Source: Methylotenera sp.
GTDB lineage: Bacteria; Pseudomonadota; Gammaproteobacteria; Burkholderiales; Methylophilaceae
Reading direction: 5' to 3'
Assembly (NCBI RefSeq): GCF_029945535.1
Contig: NZ_JAQSCU010000018.1
Span: 181,340-245,339, forward strand
Length of the DNA: 64,000 nucleotides
Position numbers and translations under genes: made by a program. Of this stretch, positions 56,334 through 64,000 are shown in pieces (position 1 is the first letter of the stretch; each line of letters opens with the position of its first letter). The notes beneath the pieces are model-generated. The model had not been told where the DNA came from and ran no database searches. It worked only from the letters and a program-made list of their open reading frames with translations.

Positions 56334-57662
56334 ATGCAAACATTCGAGGCTATCATCTCTACCCTTTCTGGCTGGGTATGGGGTCCACCAATGTTAACTT
56401 TGCTCGTCGGCACGGGGCTTTACCTCACCATTCTTCTTAAAGGTATGCAGTTTCGTGCATTGCCATTAGCCTTCAAACTAATATTCCGCAAAGATCATCA
56501 CCATGAAGGCGATATTACGCACTTTGCAGCACTGATGACTGCGCTTGCAGCAACGGTTGGAATTGGTAATATCGTTGGCGTTGCCACCGCCATTACATTA
56601 GGCGGCCCTGGCGCCGTATTTTGGATGTGGATGACTGGCTTGGTAGGTATGGCCACTAAATATTCCGAAGCGGTATTAGCCATGAAGTACAGAGAAAAAG
56701 GCCCGCACGGTATGCGTGGCGGCCCTATGTATTATCTAGCAAAAGGTGCAGGGCTACCTTGGTTAGGCACAATATTTGCCGTATTTACGGCCTGTGCTGC
56801 CTTTGGTATTGGCAACATGACACAAGCCAACGCCACCGCTAAAATTTTTGAATCTACTTTTCACATTGCCCCTTACATTACGGGCTGGGTGCTGATGATA
56901 CTCACAGGTGCAGTGATTCTTGGCGGCATTAAATCTATTGGTAAATTCACCTCGTTTTTAGTGCCGTTTATGATTGTTGGCTATGTAGGCACTTCTTTAG
57001 TCGTTTTATTTATTAATGCAGACCAAATTCCAAATGCTTTTGGTTTGATTTTCTCAAATGCATTTAGCCCAGCATCAGCCACAGGCGGCTTTGCAGGCGC
57101 AACCATTGCAGCAGCCATGCGCTATGGTATTGCACGTGGCGTATTTTCAAATGAATCAGGCTTAGGCTCTGCGCCAATCGCAGCTGCGGCCGCCCGCACA
57201 GGCGACCCCGTGAAACAAGCCTTGGTGAGCATGACACAAACCTTTATTGATACTTTAGTGGTTTGCACCATGACGGCGCTGATTATTCTTACCGCAACTT
57301 CTTGGACACACGGCATCAGCGCCAGTGAACTTACTAGCGCAAGCATGGCAGAAACATTGGGCGATACAGGTAAAATCATTGTCGCTATTTCAACGGCATT
57401 ATTCGCTTACTCAACTTTAATTGGTTGGAATTACTATGGTGAGAAAGCCGTTGAGTACTTATTTGGCTCAAAATCGATAGCTATTTATCGCGTAGTGTTT
57501 ACTGCCGCTGTCATTGTAGGCGCAACGATGAGCTTAGAATTGGTTTGGAATTTTTCTGACCTGATGAACGGCATGATGGCGATTCCAAATCTGATTGGTT
57601 TATTACTATTATCCAAAGTAGTTAAGGCCGAAACTGATCGGTTCTTTAGCGAGAAACATTAA
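56334..57662 (+). CDS. Alanine/glycine:cation symporter (AGCS)
   Basis: 442 residues, about ten to eleven membrane segments. AGCS motifs: TALAATVGIGNIVGVATAITLGGPGAVFWMW, GGPMYYLAKG, the GVFSNESGLGSAPIAAAAA loop. Takes up alanine or glycine with sodium. Followed by a second sodium-dependent carrier in the same direction (32-nt gap). Confidence 0.94.
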   Translation: MQTFEAIISTLSGWVWGPPMLTLLVGTGLYLTILLKGMQFRALPLAFKLIFRKDHHHEGDITHFAALMTALAATVGIGNIVGVATAITLGGPGAVFWMWMTGLVGMATKYSEAVLAMKYREKGPHGMRGGPMYYLAKGAGLPWLGTIFAVFTACAAFGIGNMTQANATAKIFESTFHIAPYITGWVLMILTGAVILGGIKSIGKFTSFLVPFMIVGYVGTSLVVLFINADQIPNAFGLIFSNAFSPASATGGFAGATIAAAMRYGIARGVFSNESGLGSAPIAAAAARTGDPVKQALVSMTQTFIDTLVVCTMTALIILTATSWTHGISASELTSASMAETLGDTGKIIVAISTALFAYSTLIGWNYYGEKAVEYLFGSKSIAIYRVVFTAAVIVGATMSLELVWNFSDLMNGMMAIPNLIGLLLLSKVVKAETDRFFSEKH

Positions 57663-57694
57663 CCGCCACTTATCAATCATGAGCCATTTGAATC

Positions 57695-59053
57695 ATGAGT
57701 CACTCACCACACCGTAGCCATTGGAACAACCGCTGGACATTCATGCTAGCCACCGCTGGCTCGGCGATTGGCTTAGGTAATATTTGGAAATTGCCCTACA
57801 TGATAGGCGTGAATGGTGGCAGCGCGTTTGTATTGGTATTTGTTGCCTGTATTTTTTTAGTGGGCATTCCGTTAATGATGACTGAAATATTACTCGGTCG
57901 CCGTGCGCAAAAAAATCCACTGGATGGCATGCAAGCACTCGCCATTGAAGCAAAAAGGTCAACGGCTTGGAAATATCTAGGTGGTATGGGCATGTTGACG
58001 GGCTTACTGATACTCAGTTTCTATAGCGTCATCGGTGGCTGGGTTCTGGCCTACATTATTGAAGCTGCTCGTGGCAGTTTTAGCCAAATTACTGCAGCAC
58101 AATCTACCGCCAACTTCGACACTTTATTAGCCTCCCCTTTACAATTACTCGCTTGGCACACCGTATTTATGTTCATGACCATGAGCGTAGTGGCACATGG
58201 CGTTAATTCTGGCTTAGAAAAAGCGAATAACATTCTCATTCCATCGCTGTTTGCCATCTTATTGATATTGCTTGGCTACAGTATGTCGGTGGGTGATATG
58301 CATGCGGCTTTTCAATTCATGTTCAAACCTGACTTTTCTAAAATCACACCCGTCGCAGTATTATCAGCGCTTGGGCATGCATTCTTCTCTTTGAGTTTAG
58401 GCATGGGTGCTGTCATGGTTTACGGCTCATATCTACAGCGTAATGTCTCCATTGCCCGCACCACCATTTACATTGCGCTAGCAGATACCCTACTGGGCTT
58501 ATTAGTCGGCTTGGCCATTTACTCTTTAGTATTTGCCAATCACTTGGCCCCAAATGCAGGTCCTGGCTTAATATTTCAAACGTTGCCCATTGCTTTTGGC
58601 CACATGCCTGCGGGTGGTTTTATTGGTATGCTTTTTTTTATATTGGTCGCTTTTGCTGCGTGGACTTCATCAATTTCATTGGTTGAGCCAGCCATTGCCT
58701 GGATTGTAGAAAATACAAAAATTAAGCGCCATACTGCGGCATGGGCAATCGGGCTAGCCGTTTGGTTGCTTGGTATTGCTGTGGTGTTATCTTTCAACGA
58801 ATGGAAAGCCATAAAAATCATATTTGGGCTTAATATTTTTGAAACGCTTGATAAGCTAACATCCACTATTTTATTGCCGCTTGGTGGCTTATTGATGGCG
58901 ATTTTTGCAGGTTATTTTATGAATAAAAATCATGTGCAAGAAGAGTTGGATTTAAATGATCAACATTTCAAATTTTGGCACTTTACCAATAACTATATTG
59001 CTCCCATCGCTATTGGAGCGGTATTCTTATATTTATTTGGGCTCATCAAATAA
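57695..59053 (+). CDS. Sodium-dependent transporter of the NSS family
   Basis: 452 residues, about eleven or twelve membrane segments. The start (WNNRWTFMLATAGSAIGLGNIWKLPYMIGVNGGSAFVLVF) is the NSS signature with the unwound part of helix 1 for sodium and amino-acid binding. Bacterial relatives (LeuT, TnaT, MhsT) carry neutral or aromatic amino acids. Likely cotranscribed with the AGCS gene; terminator follows. Confidence 0.94.
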   Translation: MSHSPHRSHWNNRWTFMLATAGSAIGLGNIWKLPYMIGVNGGSAFVLVFVACIFLVGIPLMMTEILLGRRAQKNPLDGMQALAIEAKRSTAWKYLGGMGMLTGLLILSFYSVIGGWVLAYIIEAARGSFSQITAAQSTANFDTLLASPLQLLAWHTVFMFMTMSVVAHGVNSGLEKANNILIPSLFAILLILLGYSMSVGDMHAAFQFMFKPDFSKITPVAVLSALGHAFFSLSLGMGAVMVYGSYLQRNVSIARTTIYIALADTLLGLLVGLAIYSLVFANHLAPNAGPGLIFQTLPIAFGHMPAGGFIGMLFFILVAFAAWTSSISLVEPAIAWIVENTKIKRHTAAWAIGLAVWLLGIAVVLSFNEWKAIKIIFGLNIFETLDKLTSTILLPLGGLLMAIFAGYFMNKNHVQEELDLNDQHFKFWHFTNNYIAPIAIGAVFLYLFGLIK

Positions 59054-59082
59054 GCTCAACACAAAATACTCAATAACAAAAA

Positions 59083-59107
59083 AGCCAGCTTTTTGAGCTG
59101 GCTTTTA
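59083..59107. terminator. Terminator after NSS gene, possibly bidirectional
   Basis: AGCCAGCT (59083-59090) pairs with AGCTGGCT (59096-59103) around TTTTG, followed by TTTA and preceded by a run of A, so it may also serve the convergent cytochrome gene. Confidence 0.85.
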
Positions 59108-59127
59108 TTGATGACACTACAACTATA

Positions 59128-59445
59128 TTATAGTGACAATATCCAATGAACGATTGTTTTGATATCTTCATCTTTAACTTGTGGGCTGTTTGCTGGCATT
59201 GGCATAGGACCCCAAACACCACTACCACCGGCTTTAACTTTAGCTACTAACTTAGCTTCAGCGCCTTTATCACCTTTGTATTTTGCAGCAACATCTTTAT
59301 AACCTGGGCCTAAAATTTTCGCATCTACGCTGTGGCAAGCTAAACAGCCACTTTTTTGTGCTAATGCTTTAGCATCTTCTGCGTTTGCTTGACCAGCAAC
59401 TAACATTGAACCAGCCAAAGCGATTGTTAACATTAAAGCTTTCAT
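59128..59445 (-). CDS. Small class I cytochrome c (c551/c552-like)
   Basis: 105 residues: signal peptide (about 1-22), one haem site CLACH and the methionine ligand in WGPMPMPANS, the pattern of c551/c552-type monohaem proteins. Soluble periplasmic electron carrier, for example between methanol dehydrogenase's cytochrome or nitrite reductase and oxidase; which one is not shown. It has a ribosome site (AAGGAGA) just upstream. The 216-nt gap behind it (59446-59661) shows no gene. Confidence 0.93.
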   Translation of the reverse strand: MKALMLTIALAGSMLVAGQANAEDAKALAQKSGCLACHSVDAKILGPGYKDVAAKYKGDKGAEAKLVAKVKAGGSGVWGPMPMPANSPQVKDEDIKTIVHWILSL

Positions 59446-59661
59446 GCTATCTCCTTGAATTTACACTTAATAATTAGTTTGCATTTTTTGCAACGAGCTA
59501 TGATACCTACAATTTTAATTTAAACAAGTGAGCTTTATCAATTACTTAAAGAATACTCAATAAATTAAATTTTTCATCAAACTTACAACATTATCAATGC
59601 TCTGTGAACATATAACGCCCTTATATATTCGTGCGTTGACAGCTTTTGAAAACTTTCTTGC

Positions 59662-60606
59662 TTACAGCGTTTCAACTGCGTATTCCGCGCTAATCACATG
59701 CGTTCTTCCAGGATTAATTACCACCATATTATCCATCGCGTTAGTTGTTTCTACGCAAACCATTTTACGCCATTCATCTGGCGCACCCATATCTGCCATT
59801 TGTGCAGATTTTTCAGCGCCTGGACTCCACACCACGGTGGTATCACTACCTGATTTTGAAACATGAATCAGGCGATTGAATCCCTTGTCATGTACCGTAC
59901 AATCTGAGCTATGGTTGATAAACACACGGTCAAACTCACCATCAAATGTTAGCGGGTTGTGCTCTACATGACGTTCATATTTGAGCATTTTGTCTGAATA
60001 CACACAATCTTGCAGACCTGTAATTTTTACATTGGCAATATCACTAATGTTTAAATAAGTGTGAAACGCTTCACTAATGACAAATGGATGGTCTGCTTGA
60101 TTAGTCGTGGCTAAATCAACGCGCAAACGTCGACCAACGGTGATGGTAGCGACTAGCGTGTATGGATATGAAAGCTGGCGTTTTGCTTCTGGTGTATCGA
60201 CCATTTCCAACATAATACGCGTAGCACCTGTTGGCGTGGCATCAACATCAATCACGCGCCAAGGAATAACGCGTGCGAAGCCATGCGGACAAAAAGTACT
60301 GTCTGTTGGATGTGCGCCAAACCAAGGCCAGCAGATAGGCACGCCACCACGTATTGAGCGACCTTTTACATATCTTGCATTGCTTGATAGCCACAACACT
60401 GGTTGTGTTAAGAACTTAGGTTGCCAAGCCATGACATGTGCGCCTTGCAGGGCGATTCTGGCCGTACAGAGCGGGTTATCCACCTCAAGATATTGCATGC
60501 CATTTTCATCTTGCGTTTGCATCACATGTGCGTGAAGCTTTAAACGCTTCTTCGTTTGAAATGCATTTGCATCTAACGGGCTAGCTTCTAATGTTTCTGT
60601 AGTCAT
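59662..60606 (-). CDS. D-hexose-6-phosphate mutarotase, YeaD-like
   Basis: 314 residues of the aldose 1-epimerase fold: ARIALQGAHVMAWQP, PVLWLSSNARYVKGRSIRGGVPICWPWFG, HGFARVIPWRV with a conserved His, and VWSPGAEKSAQMADMG. YeaD-type enzymes interconvert anomers of glucose-6-phosphate. In a ribulose-monophosphate methylotroph hexose phosphates are central intermediates, so a supporting role is likely. Confidence 0.92.
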   Translation of the reverse strand: MTTETLEASPLDANAFQTKKRLKLHAHVMQTQDENGMQYLEVDNPLCTARIALQGAHVMAWQPKFLTQPVLWLSSNARYVKGRSIRGGVPICWPWFGAHPTDSTFCPHGFARVIPWRVIDVDATPTGATRIMLEMVDTPEAKRQLSYPYTLVATITVGRRLRVDLATTNQADHPFVISEAFHTYLNISDIANVKITGLQDCVYSDKMLKYERHVEHNPLTFDGEFDRVFINHSSDCTVHDKGFNRLIHVSKSGSDTTVVWSPGAEKSAQMADMGAPDEWRKMVCVETTNAMDNMVVINPGRTHVISAEYAVETL

Positions 60607-60690
60607 CTTATCAATTACTCTTCAAATTACACGGGTTAATTTATAGGCTTAATTTATCAGCAGATTATTTTATTAGTGAATTAATTAAGC

Positions 60691-62541
60691 TTACTTTTCA
60701 ATTTGGCTCACGTCACGCACTGCGCCGCGCGCCGCGCTAGTACTCATTGCCGCATAAGCACGCAAAGCCGGTGAAACTGCACGAACGCGGCCAACTGGCT
60801 TCCAAGCATCTTTACCCTTATCTACCATTTTTGCACGACGATGCGACATTTCTTCATCAGAAACCGCTAAATGAATAGTGCGATTTGGAATGTCGATTTC
60901 AATCGTATCCCCCTCTTCAACCAAACCAATCGCGCCACCTTCAGCGGCTTCTGGTGATGCGTGACCAATACTCAAGCCTGACGTACCGCCTGAAAAGCGA
61001 CCATCTGTTAGTAGCGCGCACACTTTGCCCAAATCCTTAGACTTCAAATATGAAGTTGGATACAGCATTTCTTGCATGCCAGGACCACCGCGTGGGCCTT
61101 CATAGCGAATCACCACAACATCGCCTGCTACTATTTTATCGGCAAGAATTGCTTCAACTGTAGCGTCTTGGCTTTCAAAAATACGTGCGCGCCCTGTGAA
61201 TTTAAGAATACTGTCGTCTACGCCGGCCGTTTTAACAATACAGCCATCTAAAGCAATATTACCGTACAGCACAGCTAAGCCACCATCTAGTGAATAGGCA
61301 TGGGCTAAATCGCGAATGCAGCCTTCTGCACGGTCGTTATCCAGCGTTGGATATAGCATACTTTGTGAAAAAGCGATGGTAGTGACAATGCCTGCTGGCG
61401 CGGCGCGGAAGAATTTTTTTACATCTTCATCTGGCGTAACCATAATGTCCCATTTATCGAGTGCATCGCCTAATGTTGCACTGTGTACGGTGGGCGTATC
61501 GCGATGAATCACCCCTGCGCGGTCTAACTCGCCCAAAATCCCCATTACGCCACCTGCGTGGTGTACGTCTTCCATGTGGAATTTTTGTGTGGCTGGTGCT
61601 ACTTTGCACACACACGGTACTTTGCGTGAAATACGGTCAATATCACTCATGGTGAAATCAAGCTCAGCCTCGTGCGCAGCCGCTAACAAATGCAACACGG
61701 TATTAGTGCTGCCGCCCATGGCTACATCTAGCGCCATAGCGTTTTCAAAAGCTTTAATGTTAGCAATACTGCGTGGTAAAACGCTGTAATCATCTTGCTC
61801 GTAATGGCGTTTAGTGATTTCTACAATTAAACGCCCTGCTTTTAAGAACAATTCTTTACGTGCGCCATGCGTAGCAAGTGCTGAGCCATTACCTGGCAAA
61901 CTTAAACCTAGCGCTTCTGTTAAACAGTTCATTGAGTTTGCAGTAAACATGCCTGAACATGAACCACACGTTGGACACGCTGAACGCTCAATCGCTTCAG
62001 ATTTTTCATCACTGACTTTGCTATCAGCGGCCGCAACCATAGCGTCGACTAAGTCTAGCTTCAAAATTTCGCCCTGCCAGTTCACTTTACCAGCCTCCAT
62101 TGGGCCACCTGAAACAAATACCACAGGAATATTCAAACGTAGCGCTGCCATCAACATGCCGGGCGTGATTTTGTCACAGTTTGAAATACACACTAGCGCA
62201 TCCGCACAGTGCGCATTCACCATGTATTCGACTGAATCGGCAATCAAATCACGACTTGGCAAGCTATACAACATACCGCCGTGACCCATCGCAATACCAT
62301 CATCTACGGCAATGGTGTTGAACTCTTTTGCCACGCCGCCTGCACGCTCAATTTCACGCGCAACTAATTGACCTAAATCTTTAAGGTGAACGTGACCCGG
62401 AACAAACTGCGTAAATGAGTTACAAACTGCGATAATAGGTTTATCAAAATCGCCATCTTTCATGCCAGTAGCACGCCACAAAGCGCGTGCACCCGCCATG
62501 TTGCGGCCGTGAGTAGTGGTTCGAGAGCGATAAACTGGCAT
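60691..62541 (-). CDS. ilvD: Dihydroxy-acid dehydratase
   Basis: 616 residues, the standard IlvD length. Fe-S and active-site segments are intact: [31 protein letters not shown] and [20 protein letters not shown], with [16 protein letters not shown] near the end. Dehydrates dihydroxy-acids in isoleucine and valine synthesis. Single gene here; nothing like a leader peptide or attenuator was noticed upstream. Confidence 0.97.
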   Translation of the reverse strand: MPVYRSRTTTHGRNMAGARALWRATGMKDGDFDKPIIAVCNSFTQFVPGHVHLKDLGQLVAREIERAGGVAKEFNTIAVDDGIAMGHGGMLYSLPSRDLIADSVEYMVNAHCADALVCISNCDKITPGMLMAALRLNIPVVFVSGGPMEAGKVNWQGEILKLDLVDAMVAAADSKVSDEKSEAIERSACPTCGSCSGMFTANSMNCLTEALGLSLPGNGSALATHGARKELFLKAGRLIVEITKRHYEQDDYSVLPRSIANIKAFENAMALDVAMGGSTNTVLHLLAAAHEAELDFTMSDIDRISRKVPCVCKVAPATQKFHMEDVHHAGGVMGILGELDRAGVIHRDTPTVHSATLGDALDKWDIMVTPDEDVKKFFRAAPAGIVTTIAFSQSMLYPTLDNDRAEGCIRDLAHAYSLDGGLAVLYGNIALDGCIVKTAGVDDSILKFTGRARIFESQDATVEAILADKIVAGDVVVIRYEGPRGGPGMQEMLYPTSYLKSKDLGKVCALLTDGRFSGGTSGLSIGHASPEAAEGGAIGLVEEGDTIEIDIPNRTIHLAVSDEEMSHRRAKMVDKGKDAWKPVGRVRAVSPALRAYAAMSTSAARGAVRDVSQIEK

Positions 62542-62624
62542 AAGTAAAATCCGTAAAATAATAAGTACTATATATAAAGTGTAATTTTAGACCAGATGGC
62601 GAAACTAGAGCGGATTAAATATGT

Positions 62625-64000
62625 TTATTTTTTGAGCATCAACATCAAATTATCTAAACCTACAGACTTGCTAAACAAAAATCCTTGAGCATATTGGCAG
62701 CCGTAGCTTTGCAGTAAGCTTGCTTGCGCTTCAGTTTCCACACCTTCTGCAACCAACTCTTTACCCAAACTTTGCACCATGGCGACAATGGCCTTTACCA
62801 GCAATGCATGACTGCCATTAGTGGTAATTTCATTAATAAAAGAACGATCTATTTTGACCTGATGAATTGGAAATTTGTTCAAATATGCTAAGGCTGAATA
62901 GCCCGTACCAAAATCATCAATAGAAACTCTGATGCCAATTTCATCAAAAGCATCTAGCACCCGATGCACTTCGTAAGCATCCTGCAAGAGCAATCCTTCG
63001 GTGATTTCAAATTTGATCCAAGAGGGATTGCATTTTGTTTTATCTATTAAAGACTTGATTCGTTGCAAAAAGTTAAGTTCAACAAATTGCCTAGAAGAAA
63101 GATTAATAGAAACTGAAATGACTTCTGTACCGGCATTTGCACTGGCCTCGTTAATGATTTTTGCCGCAACAAATCCTTGCTTAATGACCCACAGCCCAAT
63201 TTCTACTATGAGTCCAGACTCTTCCGCCACCTGAATAAAAGACGCAGGAGAAACTTCGCCTAACACGGCACTCGTCCAACGGCACAAGGCCTCTACACCA
63301 ATAAAGCGCTTAGTTTGCAAGTCAACAATCGGCTGAAACTCTAGATACATCTCATCATTAGCTAGCGCATATCGCAATGCTGTTTCAATTTCCAATCGAT
63401 ACCTCATATCCTCCGTTAATACGGGCGAATAGAGTTGGCAGTTATTTCTACCCTTTTGTTTGGCCGAGTACATCGCTGAATCGGCATACTTAATCAAGTC
63501 ATCGACGTCATGACTGTCTTTGGGGTAACAGGCAACGCCGATACTTGCAGAGACGAAATAACCAGCGCCCGCAATATAATATGGCTTCACAACTTGCTCT
63601 AACAAACTCGCAGATTTAGCGACTAGCTCTTCGGTGCTTTTGTAGCCATTAATCAGTATGGCAAATTCGTCGCCACCCATACGTGCAAAGAAATAGCTAT
63701 CATCTGTATTTTGTTTAATGCGATCAGCCACGCCTACCAATAACTTATCGCCCACTGCATGCCCCATGGTGTCGTTAATGGTTTTAAAGTGGTCTAAATC
63801 CATGATGAGTACAGCAAATGCAGCCTGATTCTGCTCAGCTCGCTCAATGGCTTTGTTTAAGGCTTGATTTAGAAACCTGCGATTCGGCAAGTCGGTCAGT
63901 GCATCATGAAATGCCAAATGCTCAATGGTCTGTCTATATTCTGCATTCTCAGTAATGTCTGTGGCTATCATTAGCGTACCAGTCACATTATGGTTTTCAT
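62625..64000 (-). CDS. GGDEF/EAL protein (partial, N-terminus off window)
   Basis: The minus-strand frame is open to base 64000, so the start is outside; 457 codons are visible. They begin with the end of a PAS-type domain (GTLMIATDITE), followed by GGDEF (intact motif in ARMGGDEF) and EAL (EALCRW, DDFGTGYSAL). An RxxD site before GGDEF is absent, so product inhibition is unlikely to work in the usual way. Third c-di-GMP enzyme of the window. Confidence 0.93.
   Translation of the reverse strand, partial: ENHNVTGTLMIATDITENAEYRQTIEHLAFHDALTDLPNRRFLNQALNKAIERAEQNQAAFAVLIMDLDHFKTINDTMGHAVGDKLLVGVADRIKQNTDDSYFFARMGGDEFAILINGYKSTEELVAKSASLLEQVVKPYYIAGAGYFVSASIGVACYPKDSHDVDDLIKYADSAMYSAKQKGRNNCQLYSPVLTEDMRYRLEIETALRYALANDEMYLEFQPIVDLQTKRFIGVEALCRWTSAVLGEVSPASFIQVAEESGLIVEIGLWVIKQGFVAAKIINEASANAGTEVISVSINLSSRQFVELNFLQRIKSLIDKTKCNPSWIKFEITEGLLLQDAYEVHRVLDAFDEIGIRVSIDDFGTGYSALAYLNKFPIHQVKIDRSFINEITTNGSHALLVKAIVAMVQSLGKELVAEGVETEAQASLLQSYGCQYAQGFLFSKSVGLDNLMLMLKK

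Overview
The window reads as chromosomal DNA of a betaproteobacterial methylotroph of the Methylophilaceae type (Methylotenera or a close relative). The basis is a formaldehyde-activating enzyme gene (fae), moderately AT-rich DNA, PEP-CTERM proteins, a dusB-fis-purH-purD-hemF gene order, BPSS1780-type and DUF2782 proteins, and HrcA/CIRCE plus sigma-32 control of groESL. The genus is inferred from gene content, not from a search. No rRNA, tRNA, CRISPR array, prophage or insertion sequence was recognised.

Layout. 1-4.1 kb: a divergent electron-transfer module made of a multihaem c-type cytochrome built from triheme repeats (running off the window start), a cytochrome b-like membrane protein, a membrane-anchored FAD/NAD(P)/ferredoxin-like oxidoreductase and a TlpA-like thioredoxin. 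fae follows at 4.2 kb. 4.8-18 kb: housekeeping genes (DinG/YoaA helicase, NlpC/P60 hydrolase, CtpA protease, GlcF-like Fe-S protein, Coq7, VOC, OsmC, FKBP, PBP4, BioA, RlhA). 18-24 kb: a HipA-like kinase with its own HTH and a palindromic upstream site, then pldA, yjdM and an aldo-keto reductase. 24-26.3 kb: groES-groEL with a sigma-32 promoter, a CIRCE operator and an inserted palindromic repeat. 26.3-32.3 kb: a flavinylated periplasmic protein and a porin behind a Fur-box-like site, then a 1302-residue GAF/PAS/GGDEF/EAL protein. 32.4 kb: a likely small RNA. 32.6-41 kb: uvrD, thrB, a LOG-family protein and polA. 41-46 kb: PEP-CTERM proteins (two intact, one decayed), alkaline phosphatase and a His-tailed exported protein. 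46-64 kb: a membrane diguanylate cyclase, a molybdopterin-domain protein with a YkgJ-type protein, an MFS carrier, the dusB-fis-purHD-hemF-apeB run, two sodium-coupled amino-acid carriers, a small cytochrome c, a hexose-phosphate mutarotase, ilvD and a truncated GGDEF/EAL protein.

Working together. Fae channels formaldehyde into the tetrahydromethanopterin route. The module beside it looks able to move electrons between NAD(P)H and a long haem chain in the periplasm, which is the most system-like unit here. Three c-di-GMP enzymes and the PEP-CTERM/alkaline phosphatase region suggest regulated surface or matrix behaviour. Three regulatory features stand out: a three-hairpin minus-strand RNA with C-rich loops in a divergent gap, a 17-bp palindrome between the -35 and -10 of the oxidoreductase gene, and a 26-bp palindrome before the HipA-like gene.
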